DNA of 64,000 bases from Bacteroidales bacterium (GCA_016709865.1 JADJLX010000002.1:186001-250000); one strand, 5' to 3'; shown: positions 26,904 to 34,712, numbered from the stretch's first letter. Notes: generated by a model not told the origin, from the sequence alone. Translations and numbers: made by a program.

Positions 26904-28625
26904 TCATAATAACACGTTTCTCTTCTCGAAATGGGTGTAAAATATTTTTTTGTCAGAGATATCACTATTCTCTTTTAACAGCTTATCGTACAAATTGATA
27001 CATGCAGGTGACTTACATGGCAGATTAATTGCTTCTGTCTCGTCAGACTGATAGACCAGTTTCGCACGGCTTTTTATCTCATCCTTTGACGGACTGAAAG
27101 GCAGGCCGGCTCCGTGAACACAACCTCCCGGACAAGTCATTACCTCTACCAGATCATACTTTTTACCTGCAGCAATATTGGTCCTGAGTTTTTCTAACCC
27201 CGTTAATCCGTCTACAACTGCAACTGAGATAACCTCATCACCTACTGATATTGTTGATTCCCTGAAGTTTCCCCCTGATCTCATTTTCTTAAAGACAAGT
27301 TTATCAGGCTCTTTCTTCATTTTACGATAATGGTATAGCCTGATTACACCTTCAGCCATACCTCCTGAAACCTCAGCCATTATTGCAGCAGAACTCCTTC
27401 CTGCAAGAGGCTCATCAGCAGGTTCGCGTTCAATATTTGAAGTATCAATTCCGTAAAGTCTGATCAGACGTGCCAGTTCCCTCACTGTGAGCACAGAATC
27501 AACATCGCTGATGCCCTTTCTCATCATACCATCGCGTCTTGCTTCAAATTTCATAGCCATGCAGGGAGTTGCTGATACTGAAAAGATCTCCGCTGGTTTC
27601 ACTCCTAACTGGTTCGCAACAAGAGTCTTGATCAATGCACCGGTAATCTGTTGCGGTGATTTAACAGTTGAGAGCTGAGGCAAGAGAGATGGTAAAAACT
27701 GTTCAGCATATTTTACCCAGGCCGGACAAGCAGAAATATATAATGGCTTTTCAGACTTAATTTCAATTTTTTCGGTTAGCTGGTCTGTAATTTCGGTTAT
27801 GCAGATGTCAGTACCAGTGCCCGTCTTATATACTTTATCAAACCCGATCTTCCGTAATACGGCATTCAGAAGCTTATCAAAATCTTTGGTATACCTCATC
27901 CCAAGCTCCTCAGCTATTCCGTAAACAACCATTGAGGAGTATTGAATAACCTTTACTATTTCAGGTTTATTCAGATATTCCTGTACTTCTGTTATATTAT
28001 GTTTTTCATGTAGTGCTCCCGTTGGGCAAACCAGCACACACTGACCACAATGCACACAGCTTGAGAAGTTAAAGGCTTTGTCGAGAGCTGCCCCCACATG
28101 TGTCTCGCGTCCCTTATTTATAAAATCCAATGAAGTGCAGGTAATTACCTCTTCACAGACTCTTACGCACCTGCCGCATAAAATACATTTTGACAATTCT
28201 CTTACAATGGCAGGGCTCGACTGGTCGAGACGGGGCTTTATCTTACGTGCACGCATTCGCCGTTCGCGTATATTAAGCTCTTCGGAAAGGCGCTGCAGTT
28301 CACAATTAAGGTTCCTGTCGCAGTAGAGGCAATCGTCGGGATGGTTTGAAAGGAGTAATTCAACAATAGTTTTTCTTGCCTGAATAACACGGGGAGAGTG
28401 AGTCTTTATCTTCATCCATTCCTCAACAGGCTGAGAACAGGCAGTTACAAGTCTTTCACGGCCTTCAACCTCCACAACACACATTCTGCAGGCACCTGTC
28501 GGAGTAAAATCCTTCATCCGGCAAAGGGTAGGAATAATAATACCATTTCGGTTAAGAGCTGAAAGGATTGTTTCTCCTTTCTCAGCCTTGATTTTCTTAT
28601 TATTTACCTGTATAGTAAAAAGCAT
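26904..28625 (-). CDS. hydA: HydA-like [FeFe]-hydrogenase subunit with altered active-site surroundings
   Basis: This 573-residue protein has the HydA/CpI architecture. It has an N-terminal [2Fe-2S] domain (CRMKDFTPTGACRMC), a His/Cys cluster (HPDDCLYCDRNLNC), two [4Fe-4S] motifs (CILCGRCVRVC, CVHCGQCVLVCP) and the H-cluster domain. Ligands Cys300, Cys355, Cys498 and Cys502 are present in ISACPAW, TPCMAMKFE and VMTCPGGC. By-eye alignment to Clostridium CpI numbering shows Ala299 instead of the proton-relay Cys, Ile279 and Gln282 instead of the relay Glu residues, Thr353 for Met and Met358 for the conserved Lys of MPCxxK. Ser319 is kept. It starts 5 bases after hydB. It may be a slow, tuned or non-H2 enzyme. 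The name follows architecture only. Confidence 0.85.
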   Translation of the reverse strand: MLFTIQVNNKKIKAEKGETILSALNRNGIIIPTLCRMKDFTPTGACRMCVVEVEGRERLVTACSQPVEEWMKIKTHSPRVIQARKTIVELLLSNHPDDCLYCDRNLNCELQRLSEELNIRERRMRARKIKPRLDQSSPAIVRELSKCILCGRCVRVCEEVITCTSLDFINKGRETHVGAALDKAFNFSSCVHCGQCVLVCPTGALHEKHNITEVQEYLNKPEIVKVIQYSSMVVYGIAEELGMRYTKDFDKLLNAVLRKIGFDKVYKTGTGTDICITEITDQLTEKIEIKSEKPLYISACPAWVKYAEQFLPSLLPQLSTVKSPQQITGALIKTLVANQLGVKPAEIFSVSATPCMAMKFEARRDGMMRKGISDVDSVLTVRELARLIRLYGIDTSNIEREPADEPLAGRSSAAIMAEVSGGMAEGVIRLYHYRKMKKEPDKLVFKKMRSGGNFRESTISVGDEVISVAVVDGLTGLEKLRTNIAAGKKYDLVEVMTCPGGCVHGAGLPFSPSKDEIKSRAKLVYQSDETEAINLPCKSPACINLYDKLLKENSDISDKKIFYTHFEKRNVLL

Positions 28626-28630
28626 ATCAG

Positions 28631-30565
28631 CTATTTAACAGTTATTGCACTGAACTTACATATGTCAAAACAGATCCCGCAGCCAATACATTTATCCTCA
28701 ACAATAAAGAAGGGCTGAAGGCGCGTGCCATAAATTGCATTCACCGGGCATTTTGAGGCGCAGGCAGTGCATCCGGTACATTTTTCAACATCTATTGAAA
28801 ACGATCTCAGTCCACGGCATATATTGGCCCGGCATTTCCTGTCGAAGATATGTTCCTCAAATTCATCCCTGAAGTTTTTAAGGGCGCTCATGAACGGATT
28901 TGGAGCTGTCTGTCCCAGACCGCACAGCGATGTATCCTTCATCACCGATGCAATAGTCTCGAGCTGCATAACACCTTTAAAACGTTCAAGAGTAGTTCCT
29001 GACTCCTCGTTTAGAGGTTTCCTGATCACACTCTCAAGGATCTCAAGCATCCTGCCCGTTCCTTCACGGCACGGGATGCACTTTCCGCAACTCTCGTTAC
29101 GGATAAATTCCATGTAATATCTGACAAGGTCGACCATGCAGGTATTCTCATCTATAATGACAAAACCGCCGGCGCCCATGCCGATACCATTCTCTCTCAG
29201 CTCATCAAAATCAATTGTAAGATCGAGGTGTTCACTTGTTATGAATGAGCCAGATGCACCTCCCAGCTGTATGGCCTTGAAATCTTTTCCTTCCCTGATA
29301 CCATCAGCTATATCCTCGAGGATGGTTCTTATGCTGGTTCCCATCTCAACTTCCACAACGCCTGACATCCGGCCTTTTCCTGCTACGGCAAACACCTTTG
29401 TTCCCGGACTGTTTTCCGTACCCAGGGAACGGAACCATTCCGGACCATTCTGCATGATTAGCGGCACATTCATTAATGTTTCCACATTATTTATCACTGT
29501 CGGTTTGCCAAATAAACCTGCAGTAGTCGGATAGGGAGGTTTAAGCTGAGGCATGCCTCTTTTCCCTTCAAGGGTATTTATAAGGGCTGTCTCTTCACCG
29601 CAGACGAATGCACCTGGTTCCTTTTTTATAACAATGTCGAGATTATATCCGCTTGAAAAAATATCATGCCCGAATAGTCCAAATTCCCTGGCACTGTCTA
29701 TTGCCCTCTGCAGTCTGTTACGGGCGTGGTCAGAGCCAGAACGAATGAAGATTATTGCATTTGAAGCACCAATAGCATAAGCGCCTATTGCTATTCCTTC
29801 GAGAAGTCTGTGAGGGTCACTTTCCAGTATTGTCCTGTCTGTAAATGCACCGGGATCGCTCTCCTTTGCATTGCAGATAAGATACCGGGCATTCGCATTT
29901 GTGTTAAGGGCATGTTTCCATTTAAGTCCGGTCAGATATCCCCCTCCGCTTCTTCCCCTCAGACCGCTTTTTTCAATTATATCACAAACCTCATCATATG
30001 TGTAGTGTCGTATTGCTTTAACATAAGAGCGGTACCCTCCCCGGGCAATGTATTCTTCAATACTCTCCGGATCATAACAGCCGCAATTACCGAGAACCAC
30101 CCTTTTCTGATTAGAGAAAAAAGGATGTTCATCCATAAACGGAATCCCCGGCCACAGTTCAAAACCCTTTGTACCTGTCTGGCCCGCCAGATCATCTTCA
30201 TTTATATCATTATGAAAAACGCCGTTAAGAAGAGGTTCAACCTTTTCCTCAGTTATATTTCTGAAGAAGAGTTTATTTTTTCCGGGAATATGAACACAGA
30301 CAAGAGGCTCAAAATTTGCAGGTCCGGTGCAACCCACACTAATCAATTTAGCTTCCAGCGCATTTTCACTTATATAATTCTCAATTGCGGAGTAAGTCCG
30401 GGCAGATCCGGCTATCAGGCTGCTGGTGCCTGAAGAGAGATAAACAACAGGCTGGGCAGGCTTTTCACGGCGCACCTGACCTAGCACTTTTTCGGTGTCG
30501 GATGATAAAGTATCTGATTCGAACAGCAGAACTTTCTCAATAAGGAATGACTTCAGATCTTCCAT
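28631..30565 (-). CDS. hydB: HydB-like NAD(P)H/FMN flavoprotein subunit lacking the N-terminal [2Fe-2S] site
   Basis: HydB is the NuoF-like flavin subunit where NAD(H) meets ferredoxin electrons in bifurcating hydrogenases. The 644-residue protein has a thioredoxin-like N-domain (about 1-120) and a NuoF core with GLRGRSGGGYLTGLKW, CNAKESDPGAF, FVCGEETALI and KPPYP. The NuoF [4Fe-4S] site (ESCGKCIPCREG) and a C-terminal dicluster ferredoxin (CTGCTACASKCP, CIGCGICFDIC) follow. In the N-domain three of the four cluster cysteines are gone (Ser44, Ser49, Ala83; Cys79 kept). The FMN loop departs from GRGGAGFPTG, and Lys replaces the Asp of the NADE segment. The C-terminal clusters are complete. It starts 17 bases after hydC. 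Confidence 0.87.
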   Translation of the reverse strand: MEDLKSFLIEKVLLFESDTLSSDTEKVLGQVRREKPAQPVVYLSSGTSSLIAGSARTYSAIENYISENALEAKLISVGCTGPANFEPLVCVHIPGKNKLFFRNITEEKVEPLLNGVFHNDINEDDLAGQTGTKGFELWPGIPFMDEHPFFSNQKRVVLGNCGCYDPESIEEYIARGGYRSYVKAIRHYTYDEVCDIIEKSGLRGRSGGGYLTGLKWKHALNTNANARYLICNAKESDPGAFTDRTILESDPHRLLEGIAIGAYAIGASNAIIFIRSGSDHARNRLQRAIDSAREFGLFGHDIFSSGYNLDIVIKKEPGAFVCGEETALINTLEGKRGMPQLKPPYPTTAGLFGKPTVINNVETLMNVPLIMQNGPEWFRSLGTENSPGTKVFAVAGKGRMSGVVEVEMGTSIRTILEDIADGIREGKDFKAIQLGGASGSFITSEHLDLTIDFDELRENGIGMGAGGFVIIDENTCMVDLVRYYMEFIRNESCGKCIPCREGTGRMLEILESVIRKPLNEESGTTLERFKGVMQLETIASVMKDTSLCGLGQTAPNPFMSALKNFRDEFEEHIFDRKCRANICRGLRSFSIDVEKCTGCTACASKCPVNAIYGTRLQPFFIVEDKCIGCGICFDICKFSAITVK

Positions 30566-30582
30566 TCTTTCATCCAGGTATA

Positions 30583-31053
30583 TTAGTCGTTATCAATAAC
30601 GTATTTCAGTTTCTTAATAAGTTCCGGCAACTGTTCAGCTTTTACGTGAGAGTGAAATTCGCCATTAACTGTAATTACCGGACCATTATTGCACCCGCCC
30701 ATGCATGACACTATCTCGTAGCTGAAGTTCCCATCACGGGTGGTTTGTCCCGGATTTATTCCGGTTTCTTCCTTGATCCTGTTAATAATTGACTGTGAGC
30801 CGTTAAGGAAGCAGGAAGTACCATGACAAATCTTTATCTGAATTTTACCGGCAGGAATGAACCGGAACTTATCATAAAAAGTGGCCAGACCGTAGATCTT
30901 AGTAGTACTTAATCCCAGGAAAGTCCCTGTTTTCACTATTGCCTCTTCAGAAAGAAACCCCTGGTCTTCCTGAATTTCCTGAAGAAGAGGAATAAGATCT
31001 TCCCGTTTTCCCTGCTTGTATTTTTTTATTATTGTATCAAGATCTGTACTCAT
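30583..31053 (-). CDS. hydC: HydC / NuoE-like [2Fe-2S] subunit
   Basis: This 156-residue NuoE-type thioredoxin-fold subunit has all four [2Fe-2S] cysteines, in CHGTSCFLNGS and SCMGGCNNGP. The N-terminal helical bundle (about 1-65) with GFLSEEAIVKTGTFLGL is typical of the family. It is the first gene of the hydCBA-kinase transcript. Its start lies 32 bases downstream of a good minus-strand promoter flanked by Rex-like palindromes. Confidence 0.9.
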   Translation of the reverse strand: MSTDLDTIIKKYKQGKREDLIPLLQEIQEDQGFLSEEAIVKTGTFLGLSTTKIYGLATFYDKFRFIPAGKIQIKICHGTSCFLNGSQSIINRIKEETGINPGQTTRDGNFSYEIVSCMGGCNNGPVITVNGEFHSHVKAEQLPELIKKLKYVIDND

Positions 31054-31084
31054 CGGGATATAATAAAGTAAAGAATTATCTATA

Positions 31085-31113
31085 CAAATATAGTTGATTT
31101 TATTGTTAGCAAA
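31085..31113 (-). promoter_or_regulatory. promoter of the hydCBA operon (TTTG-N17-TATATTTG)
   Basis: On the minus strand TTTG (31113-31110), 17 bases and TATATTTG (31092-31085) fit the Bacteroidota -33/-7 consensus. The predicted start of transcription is about 25 bases before the hydC ATG. The -33 element lies inside a Rex-like palindrome. Confidence 0.6.
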
Positions 31114-31137
31114 TAAACATTGTTATTTTATTAACAA
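31103..31137. promoter_or_regulatory. tandem candidate Rex operators at the hyd divergent region
   Basis: TTGTTATTTTATTAACAA (31120-31137) matches the Rex palindrome TTGTTAANNNNTTAACAA at 13 of 14 fixed positions. An abutting weaker site, TTGTTAGCAAATAAACAT (31103-31120), matches at 11 of 14 and covers the -33 element of the hyd promoter. The two centres are 17 bases apart. Confidence 0.62.
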
Positions 31138-31200
31138 TAAAACATGTATTGTATTAATGAACAGTTATTGCATATATAATACTGAATGTCTGATAGTTAC

Positions 31201-31235
31201 CGAACAATCTTAATATTTTAAAAAAATACTGTTCG
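31201..31235. promoter_or_regulatory. CGAACA-N23-TGTTCG inverted repeat in the divergent spacer
   Basis: Six-base arms CGAACA and TGTTCG flank an AT-rich 23-base centre between the two divergent hydrogenase-locus transcripts. It could be a second operator. No recognised regulator matches it. Confidence 0.3.
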
Positions 31236-31323
31236 TTTTCAAAGCAAAAAAATATCACAAAATATTGAGTCAATCATGTGAAACTAAGCATAAAGTAGGT
31301 CAATATTGATTGAAAAATATTTG

Positions 31324-31331
31324 TACTTTTG
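31324..31331 (+). promoter_or_regulatory. Bacteroidota -7 element (TACTTTTG) for the ferredoxin-sensor-phosphatase operon
   Basis: TACTTTTG lies 32 bases before the ferredoxin ATG on the plus strand. TTG triplets upstream at 31306-31312 are closer than the usual -33 spacing, so only the -7 element is well supported. Confidence 0.45.
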
Positions 31332-31362
31332 ATGTTGTTGTTTATTTATGAACAGATAGAAA

Positions 31363-31617
31363 ATGGCTCAGAGAATTGAAATGCAAATTTGTCTTGGCAG
31401 TTCCTGTTTTTCAAGAGGTAACAAGGATGTTGTTATGTTTATAAAGGAATATCTGAGAAAAAATCATCTCGACGACCGGGTAATTTTCAAGGGAGCACGC
31501 TGTATGGGACACTGCAGCAACGGGCCAAACCTCATAATTAACGGGGTCATTACCGAAGGTGTTACTCTTTCAAAAATTGAGAGTATCCTGGAGAAAGAAT
31601 TTGCACGATTCATTTAA
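31363..31617 (+). CDS. thioredoxin-like [2Fe-2S] ferredoxin
   Basis: An 84-residue thioredoxin-fold [2Fe-2S] protein resembles the C-terminal half of NuoE. Cluster ligands lie in CLGSSCFSRGN and CMGHCSNGP, so all four cysteines are present. It begins a plus-strand operon, 17 bases before the second H-cluster sensor. Small proteins of this type accompany hydrogenase loci in Thermotoga and Firmicutes. A role as electron carrier to or from the H-cluster sensor is likely but inferred. Confidence 0.85.
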   Translation: MAQRIEMQICLGSSCFSRGNKDVVMFIKEYLRKNHLDDRVIFKGARCMGHCSNGPNLIINGVITEGVTLSKIESILEKEFARFI

Positions 31618-31634
31618 ACACCAAAGAAGCTGAT

Positions 31635-33524
31635 ATGTCAGACAGAAAACCTGTACTCTATATAGATGATGAAAAATGCAGAAACTCATATTCCTGCGTT
31701 CGTGTTTGTCCGGTCAATGCCATTGAGGTAAAACCTCAGAAGGCGCATCCCTTTATTCTGCCGGACAGGTGCATTGGTTGCGGGCTATGCTATGTTTCCT
31801 GTACTCCTCATGCAATTGCTTATCGGAACTCAAATGAAGATGTAAAAGCTCTACTTTCCTCTGAAAGAAAGACGGCTGCCCTTATAGAACCAAGTATTGC
31901 ATCTGAATTTGATGACATAACCGATTACCGGAAGTTTGTGGCTATGATCCGATCGCTGGGCTTCGATTATGTTCATGAGGTCTCATTCGGGGTTGATCTT
32001 ATAGCTGCAGCCTATGCAAAACTCTTTGCAAAAGCAGAAGGAAAATACTTCATCAGTGCGAACTGTCCATCCATTGTGAAGATGATAGAAAAGTTCCATC
32101 CTGAACTTATTCCGAATCTGGCGCCTCTTGTATCGCCGATGATAGCAACTGCTATGGTAGTAAAAGATCTGTATGGACCTGAAGTGGCTACCGTTCAGAT
32201 AGGTCCATGTATAGATGCAAAGGATGAAGCACATTTATATCAGTCAGGCAAACTTGTTGACGGGGTACTAACCTTTGCTGAGTTAAGAGAGCTTTTTGAT
32301 GAGTTCAAAATACAGGAGAGACTGGTAAAGATGTCTGATTTCGATCCTCCGCATGGAAACTGGGGTGCCCTCTACCCTCTCCCTGCAGGAATAATCCAGG
32401 CTGGCGGAATAAAACGCGATATGGTTTCGAGCAGTGTAATTACAGCTTCAGGTAAAGAAGATATTCTCGAAGCAATAAATGATTTCGACAAGTACATTGA
32501 TACAATACAACACCATTTCAACCTCTTTTTCTGTCACGGCTGTCTGCTTGGACCGGGGATGCAACACCATAATGAGCGTTTCAGGAGGAGATCTCTCGTA
32601 AGGCATTATGCCGAAAAGCGAGTCGGTGTGCTTGATAAGGAGCTCTGGAAAAAGAATATTGAAAAATGGTCGAAGCTCGACTTCACAAGGACTTTTACTC
32701 CTGACGACCAGAGAATACCGGAGCCGCCTGAAGATGCCATACTGGAAGTTCTTAAAATTGTTGGAAAAGATAATCCGGATGAAGAAATCAATTGTGGCGC
32801 ATGTGGTTACCTATCGTGCCGGGAATTTGCTTCCACTGTTGCAAAAGGTCTCGCCATTCCTGAAATGTGCCATACATATAATCTCCGGAACAAGCAGGAG
32901 TATATTGAGACTCTGAGACAGACTAACAGGAAACTTGCCGACACAAAAAAAGCGCTCAAAGACTCTGAAGAGCTTGCCAGAAGGGAAAAAGAGATCGCGC
33001 AGAGTGCTTCCGACATGATGAATAATATGCTTGAAAAGCTTCCAACGGGTGTAGTTATTGTGGATAATTATCTTAAGATCCTTCACTCAAACCAGAGCTT
33101 CATAAATATTATCGGGGAAGATGCTAAGGCGATATCCGATGTGATACCAGGACTGGCAGGGGCAGATATCAAGACCCTTATCCCCTTTAATGTGTACAAT
33201 ATGTTCACTTTTGTTATTAAGGAGGATGAGCCTGTAGTTAGCAAGGATGTTCATTTCGAGGATAAGATGCTGAATATCTCGATTTTCCCGATTAAGAAAA
33301 ACAAGATGTGCGGGGCTATTATCCGTGACCTTTATTCTCCTGAGGTTCAGGGAGAAGAGGTTACCAACAGGGTAAGCGAAGTAATAGAGAAAAACCTTGA
33401 AATGGTACAAAAAATAGGATTCCTCCTTGGAGAAGGTGCTTCCGAAACAGAACAGATGCTCAACTCAATAATTGAGTCGTATAAGTCAAAAAAAGGCGGT
33501 TTGAAAACCAATCTCAAACAATAA
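31635..33524 (+). CDS. sensory [FeFe]-hydrogenase-like protein with C-terminal PAS domain (HydS type)
   Basis: A 629-residue cytoplasmic protein has an N-terminal ferredoxin domain (about 1-60), an H-cluster domain (about 75-350), an Fe-S domain with CGACGYLSCREFA...C (about 385-410), a coiled coil (about 420-465) and a PAS domain (about 470-570, MLEKLPTGVVIVDN). Candidate H-cluster cysteines are Cys144 in ANCPS, that of IGPCIDAK and those of FFCHGCLLGPG, spaced CxxC. The proton-relay position is Asn143, and the conserved Lys after PC is Ala. The first ferredoxin cluster reads CRNSYSCVRVCP, with Ser at the second ligand. No kinase domain is present, so output must pass through a partner. The phosphatase gene starts 3 bases downstream. 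Confidence 0.84.
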   Translation: MSDRKPVLYIDDEKCRNSYSCVRVCPVNAIEVKPQKAHPFILPDRCIGCGLCYVSCTPHAIAYRNSNEDVKALLSSERKTAALIEPSIASEFDDITDYRKFVAMIRSLGFDYVHEVSFGVDLIAAAYAKLFAKAEGKYFISANCPSIVKMIEKFHPELIPNLAPLVSPMIATAMVVKDLYGPEVATVQIGPCIDAKDEAHLYQSGKLVDGVLTFAELRELFDEFKIQERLVKMSDFDPPHGNWGALYPLPAGIIQAGGIKRDMVSSSVITASGKEDILEAINDFDKYIDTIQHHFNLFFCHGCLLGPGMQHHNERFRRRSLVRHYAEKRVGVLDKELWKKNIEKWSKLDFTRTFTPDDQRIPEPPEDAILEVLKIVGKDNPDEEINCGACGYLSCREFASTVAKGLAIPEMCHTYNLRNKQEYIETLRQTNRKLADTKKALKDSEELARREKEIAQSASDMMNNMLEKLPTGVVIVDNYLKILHSNQSFINIIGEDAKAISDVIPGLAGADIKTLIPFNVYNMFTFVIKEDEPVVSKDVHFEDKMLNISIFPIKKNKMCGAIIRDLYSPEVQGEEVTNRVSEVIEKNLEMVQKIGFLLGEGASETEQMLNSIIESYKSKKGGLKTNLKQ

Positions 33525-33527
33525 AAA

Positions 33528-34712
33528 GTGAACCGGAACTTCTTTATAGAGGTAAACAGCCAACAGAGAAATCATGACGGCGAGAGGATATGCGGAGACG
33601 TTTTCCTTTACCGCTTCATTAAAGAGGAAGACAGGGTTATTGCCGTACTGTCTGATGGAATGGGCCATGGCGTAAAAGCGAATATACTGGCTACGCTTAC
33701 TTCCACAATGGCGATAAATTTTACCCGCGAACATAAGGAGGTCGACAGAATTGCGGAGATAATAATGAATACTCTGCCTGTCTGCAGTGAAAGGAAGATA
33801 AGCTACTCCACTTTCACAATAGTCGATATTGAAAGCAGCGGGAAAACAAATATCCTTGAATACGACAATCCTTCAACAATAATTCTCAGGGGTAAAGAGA
33901 TATTTGATCCATCGTGGAAAAAAGTTGTGCTCGATAAAGGAAAACATGTGGGGAAAGTGCTGAAAACTTGTTCTTTTATGCCAGAAAAAGAGGACCGTAT
34001 CATCTTCTGCTCTGATGGTGTATCACAGAGCGGTATGGGAAGTGATGCATATCCTTTTGGATGGGAAAGGGAGAACATTGCAACTTATGCTGCTGCACTT
34101 GTGAATAGTGAGGCTTCTATCTCTGCTGTTATGCTGGCTGGGAAAATTGTAACAATGGCCCATAAGAATGACAGTTATAAGGCCCGCGACGATATCAGTT
34201 GTGCAACAATATATTTTCGGGAACCGCGTAAACTGCTTGTATGCACCGGTCCCCCATACGAAAAAGAGAAAGATAAAGAACTGGCTGCCAAAGTTGTTGG
34301 ATATAAAGGTAAGGTTATCCTTTGCGGAGGAACCACAGCCGATATAGTCGCCCGACAGCTAAACAGGAAGATAGTTGATGAACTGATCTTTGAAGACCCG
34401 GAACTTCCGCCGGAGAGTTTTCTTGAAGGCATAGATCTGGTCACCGAAGGTATCCTTACACTTCAGAAAGTGAATGAGATACTGAAAACATATAATAACA
34501 GCGTAAAACTGGGTAAGGGTCCTGCTGATAAAATTGTCAGACTGTTAATGGAAAGTGATGAGATTCACTTTGTTATCGGTACAAGAATTAATATAGCCCA
34601 TCAGGATCCCAACCTGCCTGTTGATCTTGAGATAAGGAGAACAGTTGTTAAGAGGATTGCCCGGCTTCTTGAAGAGAAGTGGCTTAAGAAGGTGACGTTT
34701 GAGTATATTTGA
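33528..34712 (+). CDS. SpoIIE-type PP2C serine phosphatase of the hydrogenase locus
   Basis: This 394-residue protein starts with GTG at 33528, only 3 bases after the sensor stop. The N-terminal SpoIIE/PP2C domain (about 1-235) shows the metal-binding DGMGHG motif at LSDGMGHGVKA, a second FCSDGVSQSGMG and ARDDISCATI. The C-terminal domain (about 240-394, with VILCGGTTADIVARQLNRKI) is shared by proteins in hydrogenase loci but has no assigned function to my knowledge. The likely role is to dephosphorylate a Ser/Thr target in response to the PAS/H-cluster sensor. No obvious anti-sigma factor or kinase partner is in the window. Confidence 0.82.
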   Translation: MNRNFFIEVNSQQRNHDGERICGDVFLYRFIKEEDRVIAVLSDGMGHGVKANILATLTSTMAINFTREHKEVDRIAEIIMNTLPVCSERKISYSTFTIVDIESSGKTNILEYDNPSTIILRGKEIFDPSWKKVVLDKGKHVGKVLKTCSFMPEKEDRIIFCSDGVSQSGMGSDAYPFGWERENIATYAAALVNSEASISAVMLAGKIVTMAHKNDSYKARDDISCATIYFREPRKLLVCTGPPYEKEKDKELAAKVVGYKGKVILCGGTTADIVARQLNRKIVDELIFEDPELPPESFLEGIDLVTEGILTLQKVNEILKTYNNSVKLGKGPADKIVRLLMESDEIHFVIGTRINIAHQDPNLPVDLEIRRTVVKRIARLLEEKWLKKVTFEYI

